NCBI RefSeq assembly: GCF_014836955.1
Contig: NZ_JACSPV010000033.1
Span: forward strand, 1-49,555
Reading direction: 5' to 3'
Origin: Bacillus norwichensis
GTDB taxonomy: Bacteria > Bacillota > Bacilli > Bacillales > Bacillaceae_C
DNA length: 49,555 nucleotides
Under the pieces are notes generated by a model that was not told the DNA's origin, made no database searches, and saw nothing but the letters and a program-made list of their open reading frames with translations. The first letter of the stretch is position 1, and every line of letters begins with the position of its first letter. A program made the translations under genes and the position numbers. Positions 32,916 through 41,397 of this stretch are shown here, piece by piece.

Positions 32916-33263
32916 ATGATCACTTTGGTAAGATGGGCGGTCGCCTATGTGTTCATTGTTTCCGGGGCCATGAAATGGATGAATCAGGAACTGGCAGGCA
33001 CATTCATACAGCTGAGGCTGCCGTATCCCGAAAAGCTGATGCTTGCAGTCGCGGTGACCGAGGTTGTGTGCGGGATTTTGATTTTGATCAATAAGGGAGC
33101 AAGGCTGGCTGCAGTGCCCTTAATGGGAATCATGGTGGCAGCATTGATATTGACAAAAATTCCTTTGATTTCATCTGGGTTCATGCAGTTTGCTTTTGCA
33201 GCAAGACTGGATATTGTGATGATTTTGCTTCTATTTGTCTTGTATCATCATCGGGGAAAATAA
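32916..33263 (+). CDS. DoxX-family membrane protein
   Basis: A 115-residue protein with four predicted membrane helices. The N-terminus ITLVRWAVAYVFIVSGAMKWM matches the DoxX first helix (R-x6-FxxxGxxK). Start is ATG 32916 with GGGGAG 6 bp upstream; earlier frame extension lacks a site. DoxX proteins are small membrane proteins linked to respiratory or thiol-stress functions. It stands alone, convergent with the LysR gene. Confidence 0.8.
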   Translation: MITLVRWAVAYVFIVSGAMKWMNQELAGTFIQLRLPYPEKLMLAVAVTEVVCGILILINKGARLAAVPLMGIMVAALILTKIPLISSGFMQFAFAARLDIVMILLLFVLYHHRGK

Positions 33264-33313
33264 GTAAGGTACTTTCACCAATGAGAATAATAGACGAAAG
33301 TTCCATTCAAGTC

Positions 33314-33350
33314 TAGAGCCCATAGAAAGCAGTGATTTCCATGGGCTCTA
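33314..33350. terminator. Hairpin between convergent DoxX and LysR genes
   Basis: A perfect 10-bp stem TAGAGCCCAT / ATGGGCTCTA with a 17-nt loop that can pair further (GAAA/TTTC). No T-run follows on either strand, so its strength as a terminator is uncertain. Confidence 0.55.
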
Positions 33351-33465
33351 AACAAGCATCAAATTTGGCAATTGCTATAGGTGAGCTGTATTCGTACTTT
33401 CCGTCTTGAAACGTCGATCCCTCCCTTAACGAATCGAGAGCCTAAAACAGTTACAGGCATGCACG

Positions 33466-34353
33466 CTACGAATACAGTACTTTGCTTTTGTACAATCGGA
33501 TAAACTTTCGGGCTGTATTAGATAGGCGATGATTTTTCAACCAGACTAATCCGACTGGGGCTGCCATGTCCATCATGCTGGATATTTTGTAAGCATATAC
33601 AGCTGACTCTTTATACCGGTTCACCAATGTTTCCGGAACAATTGATGCACAAAAGTCAGATGAAACCAAATCCATCAAAAGTGAAATATCTGAACATTCT
33701 CCAATAATTTTCGGGTGCAGATGAAATCGGGAAAAAGCTTCCAAAATCAAATAATGTACACCTAACCCCTGTGTACTGGGCAATAAGAGCGGCACGTCCT
33801 GAATATCCTTAAGCAATACGTCATCATTAAATCGTTTCTCCTTGTTGGATGTAATAACATAAAACGGTTCCGTATAGAGATGAAGAACTGAAAAATCATC
33901 CAACTCCAGCGGCAATCGAATGATAGCAAGTTCAATTATCCGGTCTTTGACTAATTTACAAAGGTGGGCAGACTCGTTTTGCTGAATCGTATAAGTAACT
34001 TTAGGATACTGCTCGCGCAAACTATGAAGAATTTCAGGCAGTTCTGCAACCGAAAGTGTATTCACTCCTATTGTCAGTCTTCCCTTCACCCCGCTTTCAA
34101 CTTCTTGTACTTCCCTTTTCGCCTCTTCCATTAGCTGATCCATCTGCAAGGCATATTTGTATAAGGCTTCTCCGGCTTGCGTCAGCTTTATGTGCTTTCG
34201 GCTTCTCTCCACTAATGTTGAGTCCAGTTCCTCTTCCATCGCTTTCAATTGTTGACTTAAAGGAGGCTGAGATAGATGAAGTCTCTTCGCAGCAGCTGAA
34301 ATGCTCCCCTCCTCCACAATTGCTATAAAGTATCGCAGCTGTCTAATGTCCAT
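33466..34353 (-). CDS. LysR-family transcriptional regulator
   Basis: A 295-residue regulator with the standard N-terminal winged helix (MDIRQLRYFIAIVEEGSISA; LSQPPLSQQLKAMEEELD) and a substrate-binding-like effector domain. AAGGAG lies 11 bp before the ATG. It is divergent from the ankyrin lipoprotein gene across about 120 bp, so that gene is a candidate target. Nothing shows the effector. Confidence 0.92.
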   Translation of the reverse strand: MDIRQLRYFIAIVEEGSISAAAKRLHLSQPPLSQQLKAMEEELDSTLVERSRKHIKLTQAGEALYKYALQMDQLMEEAKREVQEVESGVKGRLTIGVNTLSVAELPEILHSLREQYPKVTYTIQQNESAHLCKLVKDRIIELAIIRLPLELDDFSVLHLYTEPFYVITSNKEKRFNDDVLLKDIQDVPLLLPSTQGLGVHYLILEAFSRFHLHPKIIGECSDISLLMDLVSSDFCASIVPETLVNRYKESAVYAYKISSMMDMAAPVGLVWLKNHRLSNTARKFIRLYKSKVLYS

Positions 34354-34474
34354 CTAAAGAGCACTCCTTTCTTTATATATGAAAAACCTTAGCAAATCAT
34401 ATTTTATATATATTTTTCGTTAAGATGCCTTCATGTTACCATATTTTTATAGGGTCAAAAAAGGAGGGTGGACG

Positions 34475-35188
34475 ATGAATCGATACTGCTTAATCTTTAT
34501 TATCGCTCTGCTTTCCGCATGTCAAAGTGTTACAAACTCTTCACAAGATTTACAGCAACAACCACAATCCAGTGAAAAGAAGGTGGAGGTAATGGATCAA
34601 CAGCTAATTGCTTCAGCAGAAAATGGAAAGACTGATGATGTTTTGGCATTGCTTCAAGACGGGGCAAATATTAATGCAACAGATGACCAAGGAAGGACAG
34701 CCGTCATGGCCGCCACTTATAACAATCAAGTAGAGACAGTAAAGGCTTTGATCCAAAAAGGCGCTGACGTTAACATTCGCGACAACAATTTAGACAATGT
34801 GCTCTTACATGCCGGAGCATCAGGAAAACTTGAAATCCTTAAGCTAGCAATTGAAGCTGATGCGGATACAAAGCTTACAAACCGATTCGGAGGTACAGCG
34901 CTGATTCCAGCTTCAGAACGTGGACATGTTGAAATTGTCCGCGAGTTACTTACCCATTCAGACATTGATGTTAATCATATCAACAATTTGCATTGGACCG
35001 CATTATTAGAAGCTGTTATTTTGGGCAATGGTGGAGAGAAACATCAAAAAATTATACAACTGCTACTCGAACATGGAGCAGATGTGACTATAAGCGATAG
35101 CGATGGGAACACTCCTTTGCAACATGCAAAAAAACTTGGATTCAAGGAATTTGAGAGTCTATTAATAAAGGCAAGTGAAAAAAAGTAA
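34475..35188 (+). CDS. Ankyrin-repeat lipoprotein
   Basis: A 237-residue surface lipoprotein. The signal peptide MNRYCLIFIIALLSAC ends in lipobox LSAC (Cys16), followed by a short polar linker. Five ankyrin-type repeats then fill the chain (e.g. DDVLALLQDGANINATDDQG, ETVKALIQKGADVNIRDNN, KIIQLLLEHGADVTISDSDG). Start is ATG 34475 with GGAGGG 7 bp upstream. Ankyrin repeats bind proteins. A lipid-anchored ankyrin protein outside the membrane probably binds a partner at the cell surface; the partner is unknown. Confidence 0.85.
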   Translation: MNRYCLIFIIALLSACQSVTNSSQDLQQQPQSSEKKVEVMDQQLIASAENGKTDDVLALLQDGANINATDDQGRTAVMAATYNNQVETVKALIQKGADVNIRDNNLDNVLLHAGASGKLEILKLAIEADADTKLTNRFGGTALIPASERGHVEIVRELLTHSDIDVNHINNLHWTALLEAVILGNGGEKHQKIIQLLLEHGADVTISDSDGNTPLQHAKKLGFKEFESLLIKASEKK

Positions 35189-35367
35189 GATGCCATTATC
35201 ATTGTCATAAATAAGCAACAGCGGAGAGATGCATCAGTGTATAATATTTAATTGCTGTTTCGATACATGATCAATGGTCAGGATAAAAAGTTGCAGTTTT
35301 TAGTATAACTGCATTAAAGAAAAGTAAAATCCCCTTCGAAAACCTGTATGATAAGGAGGATTCAATC

Positions 35368-35850
35368 ATGATCAATAAGACAGATTTAAAATATCTGCAG
35401 CGTTGTGTTGAGCTTGCAAAGACAGCTTTAGAGAAGGGAGACGAGCCCTTTGGCTCCATCCTCGTCTCAGCCAGCGGAGAAATACTTGCAGAAGACCATA
35501 ACCATGTTGCCGGCGGTGACCATACTCAACATCCGGAATTTGCATTGGCGCGCTGGGCCGCTCAGAACATGACATTGGAAGAAAGAAGCAAGGCGACAGT
35601 ATATACTTCCGGCGAGCACTGCCCTATGTGTGCTGCTGCACATGGATGGGTTAAATTAGGACGGATCGTTTATGCAAGTTCCTCCAAACAATTGGGACAA
35701 TGGTTGAATGAATTCGGGGTGACTGCATCGCGCGTCCGCAGTCTTCCGATCGAGGATGTCATAAGTGATACAGAAGTAGACGGCCCTGTTCCTGAGCTTG
35801 CAGAACAAGTTCGTCGACTACATCAGCAATATCACCAATCGGAACAGTGA
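35368..35850 (+). CDS. Nucleoside/guanine deaminase-like protein (CDA fold)
   Basis: A 160-residue zinc deaminase of the cytidine-deaminase superfamily. The zinc/catalytic motif is HPE (His55, Glu57) instead of the usual HAE, and the second motif is EHCPMCAAAHGW with Cys85 and Cys88. Length is close to B. subtilis guanine deaminase GuaD (156 residues). The C-terminal third differs from tRNA adenosine deaminase TadA. AAGGAGG precedes the ATG. Substrate cannot be decided; a purine base or nucleoside is likely. Confidence 0.8.
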   Translation: MINKTDLKYLQRCVELAKTALEKGDEPFGSILVSASGEILAEDHNHVAGGDHTQHPEFALARWAAQNMTLEERSKATVYTSGEHCPMCAAAHGWVKLGRIVYASSSKQLGQWLNEFGVTASRVRSLPIEDVISDTEVDGPVPELAEQVRRLHQQYHQSEQ

Positions 35851-36036
35851 ACTGGGGGACATTCTTGTGTTAGCTGAGTTGCTGCAACTCAAACTATTGT
35901 TCATCTTGAAGAAAGATAAGTTCCCGTTTTTTTTGTAGATTTTATTAGGTAGAATCACGATTGCCGTTAGAAATTCCAATCTTAAGCAAGTTCCATTAAA
36001 AGCGTTCACGCTTAACCAAATACCGCCCAAAATCCA

Positions 36037-36068
36037 GAATCAGCCGAAGAAAAATCTTCGGCTGATTC
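36037..36068. terminator. Bidirectional terminator between deaminase and kinase genes
   Basis: A perfect 14-bp stem, GAATCAGCCGAAGA / TCTTCGGCTGATTC, with a 4-nt AAAA loop. Both strands continue into ATTTTA or GGATTTT. It lies between convergent genes. Confidence 0.85.
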
Positions 36069-36102
36069 ATTTTAGGGGATATTTAGACTCCCCTCTTAGT
36101 TT

Positions 36103-36930
36103 TTATTCAACTGTGATATGAACCCCTGTTTCACCATATTTCTGATAGGCGGCATGGTATGTTGGACCGACGCCGCGTCTAAATGTAATCGAGTGCCGAA
36201 TGGCTGCTGTAATGAATTTTTTCGCTTCTTCCACAGCTTCTTGGACTGATTTTCCTTTGGCCAACTGAGCCGTGATGGCTGCTGAATAGCTGCATCCTGC
36301 CCCATTTGTATGAATCGTATCGATTCGTGGCGCTTCAAGCATATGGAATTTTTCACCATCAAATAAGACATCGACCGCAGGACCCTCTAAACGCCCGCCT
36401 TTGACAAGTACATATTTGGGACCCAGCTTTTGTAATTCTACTGCTGCTTGTTTCAGATCATCTACTGAACGAAGCGGCTGATCGATCTCCAACAGCCTTG
36501 CTGCTTCGGGCATATTCGGCGTAATGATAGTGGCTAATGGGATCAATTTTGTTTTTACCGCCTCAATGGCATCGTCCTTTAACAACGCAGACCCCATTTT
36601 CCCAATCATGACTGGATCTACAACAATATTAGGCGTGTCCGTCTCCTCTATCCACTTCGCCACATTAGTGATAATTTCCTCAGTAAAAAGCATCCCCGTT
36701 TTTATCGCATCTGCTCCAATATCGCGCAATGCAGTGTAAACCTGTGCTTCAATGGCATCAAAAGCTAGCGGAAAAACACCTTGATCTGTGCGCGGGTGAT
36801 TGGCTACAATCGCTGTAATGGCACTAAGTCCAAACACATCCATCTCTTGAAATGTCTTTAGATCCGCCTGAATTCCAGCTCCACCTCGCGCGGCAGAACC
36901 AGCTATTGATAATGCTCTAGGTATACTCAT
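36103..36930 (-). CDS. pdxK: Pyridoxal / hydroxymethylpyrimidine kinase (PdxK/ThiD family)
   Basis: A ribokinase-fold kinase of 275 residues. It phosphorylates pyridoxine vitamers and/or hydroxymethylpyrimidine for PLP or thiamin synthesis. Family features: SIAGSAARGGAGIQADLKTF, NIVVDPVMIGKMGS, ITPNMPEAARLL, VLVKGG and the phosphate-binding HTNGAGCSYSAAI. The Cys in GAGCSYSA recalls the Bacillus PdxK-type enzyme. Start is ATG 36930, 9 bp after GGAAGG; an ATG at 36939 directly abuts that site. It is a single-gene unit here. Confidence 0.88.
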   Translation of the reverse strand: MSIPRALSIAGSAARGGAGIQADLKTFQEMDVFGLSAITAIVANHPRTDQGVFPLAFDAIEAQVYTALRDIGADAIKTGMLFTEEIITNVAKWIEETDTPNIVVDPVMIGKMGSALLKDDAIEAVKTKLIPLATIITPNMPEAARLLEIDQPLRSVDDLKQAAVELQKLGPKYVLVKGGRLEGPAVDVLFDGEKFHMLEAPRIDTIHTNGAGCSYSAAITAQLAKGKSVQEAVEEAKKFITAAIRHSITFRRGVGPTYHAAYQKYGETGVHITVE

Positions 36931-37107
36931 GTGATCCATCCTTCCTGACTATTGAATCAACTAAAGATCAGTTTTAGCTAATAAAATCCTATCCATATTA
37001 TCCTGCAACCATAAGAGCTTTTGCAAGAAGCTGACACCTTTGTTTAAACAGACTATCCAGTTTAGTAATTAATTCAGTATGAAACGAAAAAATGTTGCAA
37101 ATCCAAC

Positions 37108-37138
37108 TTGAACCTCCAGTTACGTGAGGTTTTATAAT
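37108..37138 (+). promoter_or_regulatory. MerR-type promoter with 19-bp spacer and operator dyad
   Basis: TTGAAC (37108-37113), a 19-bp spacer, then TATAAT (37133-37138). The spacer carries the dyad ACCTCCAGTTACGTGAGGT, close to the classic ACCTCAAGTTAACTTGAGGT operator of multidrug MerR regulators. The overlong spacer is the hallmark of promoters that MerR proteins twist into activity. Confidence 0.85.
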
Positions 37139-37168
37139 GGTTGTAATCTTCTTTATGGGGGTATCAGT

Positions 37169-37945
37169 ATGAAAGAAAATAATAAGTATTCTATCGGAGA
37201 ATTCTCAGAAAAAACAGGGATTTCTATTCGGACTTTACATTATTATGACGAAATTGGACTTTTACAGCCAGAAAAGCATCCAACTTCAGGTCACCGCATT
37301 TACAAGCACAGAGATATTTTAATTTTGCAGAAAATCATCAGTTTAAAATTCCTCGGATATAGCTTGGATAAAATTCTGGATTTGCTAAACGAATCGAGTA
37401 TTACAAATGATTTAAACGAAACGTTAACCCTCCACCTGCAAGCACTAAAGAAAGAACATGAACAGATTGAACAATCTATGGCAGCCATTCAGAGAGTAAT
37501 TAAATTACTTGAAGAAGAAGGAGAAGTAGACAGCACCGTCCTGTTCAGCCTTATTCATGGTATGCAAACGGAAGATATACAAAATGAATGGATGGAGCGA
37601 CATAAGCTAGCGGATATAGTCGCAGAATTATCAAAGAAAACGGAAGAAGAAAAGATCACCTTAGATCAATCCTATATTCAATTGGCTAAGGAAGTAAAAC
37701 AATTGTATGGCAGGCCAGTAGAAGATCCGGAAGTACAACAAATGGTTAAAACATCTTTAGAAGCCTCTTTTAAGTTTCTTGGTGATGACTTGATGCAAAA
37801 ACTGGCTGATACTGATGTTGAAGAACTTGATATTCAAGAGCTTGAAAGCATGACATTTTCTCCATTTACAGAAGATGAACAAAATTGGCTGAATCAAGCA
37901 ATGGAATATTATATGCAGGTATGGAATAATAGAAGCGCCCGTTGA
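37169..37945 (+). CDS. MerR-family activator with TipAS-like ligand domain (Mta-like)
   Basis: A 258-residue regulator. The MerR helix-turn-helix and wing are YSIGEFSEKTGISIRTLHYY and GHRIYKHRDILILQ, followed by a dimerising coiled coil (about 75-120). The C-terminal helical domain resembles the TipAS drug-binding domain. The size equals B. subtilis Mta (257). Start is ATG 37169 with GGGGG 7 bp upstream. Its own promoter has a MerR operator, so it is autoregulated. No efflux pump adjoins it; the target pump must be elsewhere. Confidence 0.88.
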   Translation: MKENNKYSIGEFSEKTGISIRTLHYYDEIGLLQPEKHPTSGHRIYKHRDILILQKIISLKFLGYSLDKILDLLNESSITNDLNETLTLHLQALKKEHEQIEQSMAAIQRVIKLLEEEGEVDSTVLFSLIHGMQTEDIQNEWMERHKLADIVAELSKKTEEEKITLDQSYIQLAKEVKQLYGRPVEDPEVQQMVKTSLEASFKFLGDDLMQKLADTDVEELDIQELESMTFSPFTEDEQNWLNQAMEYYMQVWNNRSAR

Positions 37946-37985
37946 TTATTAGAACAACTTCCCTCCCAATTTTCTCACCTATAAT

Positions 37986-38023
37986 AAATCCGGCCCATGG
38001 AATATGGGCCGGGTTTATTTTTA
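37986..38023 (+). terminator. Rho-independent terminator of the MerR gene
   Basis: Stem CCGGCCCAT / ATGGGCCGG, extended by T-G and A-T pairs to about 13 bp, 5-nt loop, then GTTTATTTTTAG on the plus strand. It lies between convergent genes and can serve both. Confidence 0.85.
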
Positions 38024-38032
38024 GCATAGTCA

Positions 38033-39283
38033 TTACTTCTCCACAGGCAAGTCAAATGAGACAGATTTCTCTTTGAATAAAGCCTTGGCGCTTTCATCTT
38101 TCAGAGGTCCGATTTGCAGCTCAAACTTTTTGAAAATGTCGAACTCATCTTTTCTGAATAGGAACACAGTGAGAATCTCATCTTTGTCGCCAGGTTTGAA
38201 CGTACCGCTGTAACTCGGTTCAAGCATTCCTTGGTTGAACATCGTTCCACGATCATCGTCAATAACCAGCTTTCTGTCGATCAAAAACTTATCGAAAGGA
38301 GTCTCGCTTCCGTTTTCGATTGTCGTCTTCACAGTTAATGCCACCAATCCGCCATCACCAAAATTGGTGAATCTGTCAGCATGGGCATCTGTCGGAGTCA
38401 CATTAGCATACTGAACACCATCTAATGTGATCTTAACTTCATCAATTTCTTTAGTCTCATTCATATCAGTCTTTTGGAAGAAGATTTCTTTATCCGCAAT
38501 GTTGTCTGTTACCATCTTATCCTGGTAAAGCTCTGCTGTAGTTTCTGCCTTCTTTGCACCACCCTCATTAAAAGGCAGTTTGAAAACCGCGTCTTCCCCA
38601 AGCTTCTTGCTAACATCGTCATCAAGGAACAATGCGTCAATTTTCAGCGTAGGCGTGGTCAACTTTTCAAATTGCGCTTTTGTCATCGTATGGGCATTCA
38701 TTCCTGTAAAACTTTTCCCTTTTGAATACTGAGAGGCATGTTCCGTGCTGCCGTCCTTCATCCATTCATCACGATCAACAAAATGCTGTCGTGGAATAAT
38801 GTATTCTCCGCCATCATCTGATAACAAAGAAACACCACCTGCATAATAAACATCCTCTTCGGCCTTATTATCCAATGTCATTTTATAAGTGAGGACATAA
38901 CCTTCGTCCTCATCGTCAAAATCGATCTTAGCCGACTCGTTCATATTAGATACGTGAACAATTTGGTACTCATCAATTTCAATCGTCACGTCCTCACTAT
39001 AAGCGTGCTTTAATTCAGGTTTTTTGTTTGTATAAACAATTTTGACATCCCCGCCTGTTTTCTCTTTAATATACGAGTTCAATTCAGACTCGTCATCTTC
39101 TTTTTTTGGGGATTCCTTCTTCTCCTCTTCTTGCTCAACATCCTCTTCAACATTTTTTTTGTCATCTGCTTTCTCTTCAGTAGCAGATGGCTTCGCCTTT
39201 TCTTTTTTATCGTCGGCTTTGCTTCCACATGCTCCTAGTAAAAAAACTGCCATTATCAACATGGCAAACTTTTTAACATTCAT
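38033..39283 (-). CDS. Lipoprotein with DUF5068-like domain
   Basis: A 416-residue surface lipoprotein. The signal peptide ends in lipobox LGAC (Cys19). Residues about 20-70 are a highly charged Lys/Glu/Asp linker. Two similar extracellular beta-rich domains follow (about 90-240 and 265-410), each with DDDRG/DDGGEYIIP-type acidic loops. I believe this matches the Bacillus DUF5068 lipoproteins, with moderate certainty. Function unknown. The acidic loops could bind metal ions. It is a single-gene unit. Confidence 0.75.
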   Translation of the reverse strand: MNVKKFAMLIMAVFLLGACGSKADDKKEKAKPSATEEKADDKKNVEEDVEQEEEKKESPKKEDDESELNSYIKEKTGGDVKIVYTNKKPELKHAYSEDVTIEIDEYQIVHVSNMNESAKIDFDDEDEGYVLTYKMTLDNKAEEDVYYAGGVSLLSDDGGEYIIPRQHFVDRDEWMKDGSTEHASQYSKGKSFTGMNAHTMTKAQFEKLTTPTLKIDALFLDDDVSKKLGEDAVFKLPFNEGGAKKAETTAELYQDKMVTDNIADKEIFFQKTDMNETKEIDEVKITLDGVQYANVTPTDAHADRFTNFGDGGLVALTVKTTIENGSETPFDKFLIDRKLVIDDDRGTMFNQGMLEPSYSGTFKPGDKDEILTVFLFRKDEFDIFKKFELQIGPLKDESAKALFKEKSVSFDLPVEK

Positions 39284-39482
39284 TCCATAATCCCCTTTTT
39301 ACAATTTGTTATCAATAAGTATCATAGCATTTGCAATGTGAACTGAGTGCCTTTCATTATAAAACGAAACGAAAGACCTAACCGATCAAAAGGTAACAAT
39401 TGGTTCATAAAACTTATTCGCAACCATTTTTTTACAAATATATCAATCTATTGTTTTAGCTCATTTTTTAACAATAGATCAA

Positions 39483-39511
39483 TTGACTAGTGACACATTG
39501 TCATTTACACT
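39483..39511 (+). promoter_or_regulatory. Promoter of the alarmone synthetase operon
   Basis: TTGACT (39483-39488), 17-bp spacer, TACACT (39506-39511). One operator lies in the spacer and a second lies just downstream of the expected start, so a bound regulator would repress. Confidence 0.6.
39491..39503. promoter_or_regulatory. TetR operator 1 (TGACA-N3-TGTCA)
   Basis: TGACACATTGTCA, a perfect 5+3+5 dyad inside the promoter spacer. A second copy with the same arms lies 34 bp downstream, centre to centre. Confidence 0.7.
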
Positions 39512-39524
39512 GAACATATAGATA

Positions 39525-39537
39525 TGACATTGTGTCA
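39525..39537. promoter_or_regulatory. TetR operator 2 (TGACA-N3-TGTCA)
   Basis: TGACATTGTGTCA, a perfect 5+3+5 dyad just before the ribosome-binding site of the alarmone synthetase gene. It is the partner of the site at 39491, placed about 3 helical turns away. Confidence 0.7.
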
Positions 39538-39554
39538 CAAAAGGAGTCTGTATA

Positions 39555-40289
39555 ATGGCAACAATAGTTGAAAATGAACTTGACAGTTTGAAAAATTTGA
39601 AGGACTCATTGGTCCGTTTCATGATGAGTTACAAATTTGCCTTAGAAGAAGTGAATACAAAGATTAATATTTTAAAACAAGAGTTTCAATATGCTGATGA
39701 TTATAATCCGATTGAGCATATTACATCGCGACTGAAGTCACCAGAAAGCATTATCAATAAAGCATTTAGAAAAGGGTATGACCTTACACTTCCATCCATA
39801 AAAGAAAACATTCGAGATATTGCTGGTGTTCGGATTACATGCTCTTTCATTTCCGACATTTATAAGATAAGTCGCATGTTGCAAAATCAAAAAGATATCA
39901 AATTAATTGAAGCAAAAGACTATGTCAAAAATCCAAAGTCTAATGGCTATCGAAGCCTGCATTTAATTATTCAAATTCCGGTTTTCATGTCCAATCAAGT
40001 GAACAATGTATATGTAGAAGTTCAAATTCGGACAATTGCCATGGACTTCTGGGCCAGTCTCGAACATAAAATCTATTATAAATATAGTGGTGAAATACCG
40101 GAGGAGCTCAAGGAGGAATTGACCGAAGCTGCATTTTCAGCATTGAAGCTTGATGAAAAAATGGAAAATATCCATGATCAGGTCAACAAAATCAAAAAGC
40201 ATAGCCGCTTTGAGCAAAACCTGACACTTGATGATCCGCTTCAAATTAGCGAAGAATTTTTACGACAAATACAGCAAAATAAGGAGTGA
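39555..40289 (+). CDS. Small alarmone synthetase, RelA/SpoT-like GTP pyrophosphokinase
   Basis: A 244-residue single-domain (p)ppGpp synthetase. The synthetase motifs are visible: SIKENIRDIAGVRITCSF, DYVKNPKSNGYRSLHL (G-loop/ATP region) and VYVEVQIRTIAMDFWASLEH, where the Glu binds Mg2+. There is no hydrolase, TGS or ACT domain, so it belongs with YjbM/YwaC-type enzymes. AAAGGAG precedes the ATG. It is the first gene of an operon with a membrane protein, a TetR regulator and a small protein, behind paired operators. Induction by a signal sensed by TetR is likely. Confidence 0.92.
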   Translation: MATIVENELDSLKNLKDSLVRFMMSYKFALEEVNTKINILKQEFQYADDYNPIEHITSRLKSPESIINKAFRKGYDLTLPSIKENIRDIAGVRITCSFISDIYKISRMLQNQKDIKLIEAKDYVKNPKSNGYRSLHLIIQIPVFMSNQVNNVYVEVQIRTIAMDFWASLEHKIYYKYSGEIPEELKEELTEAAFSALKLDEKMENIHDQVNKIKKHSRFEQNLTLDDPLQISEEFLRQIQQNKE

Positions 40290-40296
40290 AGCAATT

Positions 40297-40725
40297 ATGT
40301 TTCCAATCGCAAATGTTCCTCCTTTTATCCAGAGAGAACTTGAAAAACTAAATGAGCTTATAACCCCTTTATTAAGAAAATCATCAAAATACGGATTCTG
40401 GTCTCTGCCTTTAATCCTTATTTCTGTTTTCAATCTCGTTACCATATTATTTTTCATTCCAGACAAGCAAAACATGGTGCTGACTATCATCCTGTATGCT
40501 GTTTTAGGTGCTTTCGGCATGGCACTGTCCAGAGAAGCTAAACACCAGCGGAAAAAAATCCAACAAATCAGTGCTGATTATATTATCGAGCGAATCGAAA
40601 AAAGTGAGGTTGCTTCTTCTTCCCTAAAGAGAAAATACACTGAAATGGTGAAAAAATCTCCAGTATTGGCAATCAACTACTTTGTGAAATTTTTGGAAGC
40701 AGAAAATAGGGAAAACTATTATTAA
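40297..40725 (+). CDS. Small membrane protein (DUF5392-like)
   Basis: A 142-residue protein with two predicted membrane helices at about residues 33-75 (WSLPLILISVFNLVTILFFI and MVLTIILYAVLGAFGMAL). They are flanked by a charged N-terminal helix and a long basic cytosolic tail. Start is ATG 40297, after AAGGAG. The family name DUF5392 is given from memory and is tentative. It lies 7 bp after the alarmone synthetase gene and 15 bp before the TetR gene, so it is cotranscribed. Role unknown. Confidence 0.65.
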   Translation: MFPIANVPPFIQRELEKLNELITPLLRKSSKYGFWSLPLILISVFNLVTILFFIPDKQNMVLTIILYAVLGAFGMALSREAKHQRKKIQQISADYIIERIEKSEVASSSLKRKYTEMVKKSPVLAINYFVKFLEAENRENYY

Positions 40726-40740
40726 AGGGTGAAAGATACG

Positions 40741-41379
40741 ATGCCTAAATTGACATTTTACAATTTACCAGATGAAAAAAGACAAACATTGATTCAAGCT
40801 ATACAAGCTGAATTTTCGAGAGTACCACTGTTTGATGCCTCCATCTCCAATATTGTGAAAGCAGCAGGTATTCCGCGTGGAAGCTTTTATCAATATTTCG
40901 AGGACAAGGATGATGCTTTTTTCTTTTTACTGACTGAGCTGTCCGAAAAAGAGAAATACAATTTTATCTCCATATTAACGGAACGTGAGGGAGATCTGTT
41001 TGAAACCGCATTTGACTTTTATAAACGGATGCTTGAAGAAGAGGAGCATTTCTATTTTTTGAAAAATGCATTTCTGAACATGACACAGAAAATAGAAAGC
41101 TCATTCGCTCGAATGATCAGTGATAGTAATAAGCATGGAGAGAACTTCAAGGCAACCGCAGCTTTGATTGATCGAAGTAAACTGAACATTTCCAGCGAGA
41201 AGGAACTATTTCATGTCCTGCAAATCATTACAACCATTACATTTAGAAATCTGGTCGAAACCTTCGCTCATGATTTATCTCATCAAGACTCGCTGGAAAA
41301 TCTGAAATTGGAGATGAATCTGATTAAAAGAGGGTTAGTTTGTGAAACAATTAATATACAATCTATTCGTATTGATTAG
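40741..41379 (+). CDS. TetR-family regulator of the alarmone synthetase operon
   Basis: A 212-residue TetR protein. The N-terminal helix-turn-helix DASISNIVKAAGIPRGSFYQYFEDKDDAF is a textbook signature. The ligand domain is helical. Start is ATG 40741 with AAAGGG upstream; a GTG at 40729 is less likely. As third gene of its own operon, behind two TGACA-N3-TGTCA dyads, it is very likely an autorepressor. Confidence 0.9.
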   Translation: MPKLTFYNLPDEKRQTLIQAIQAEFSRVPLFDASISNIVKAAGIPRGSFYQYFEDKDDAFFFLLTELSEKEKYNFISILTEREGDLFETAFDFYKRMLEEEEHFYFLKNAFLNMTQKIESSFARMISDSNKHGENFKATAALIDRSKLNISSEKELFHVLQIITTITFRNLVETFAHDLSHQDSLENLKLEMNLIKRGLVCETINIQSIRID

Positions 41380-41397
41380 AATTATTTCTTGGGAAAT

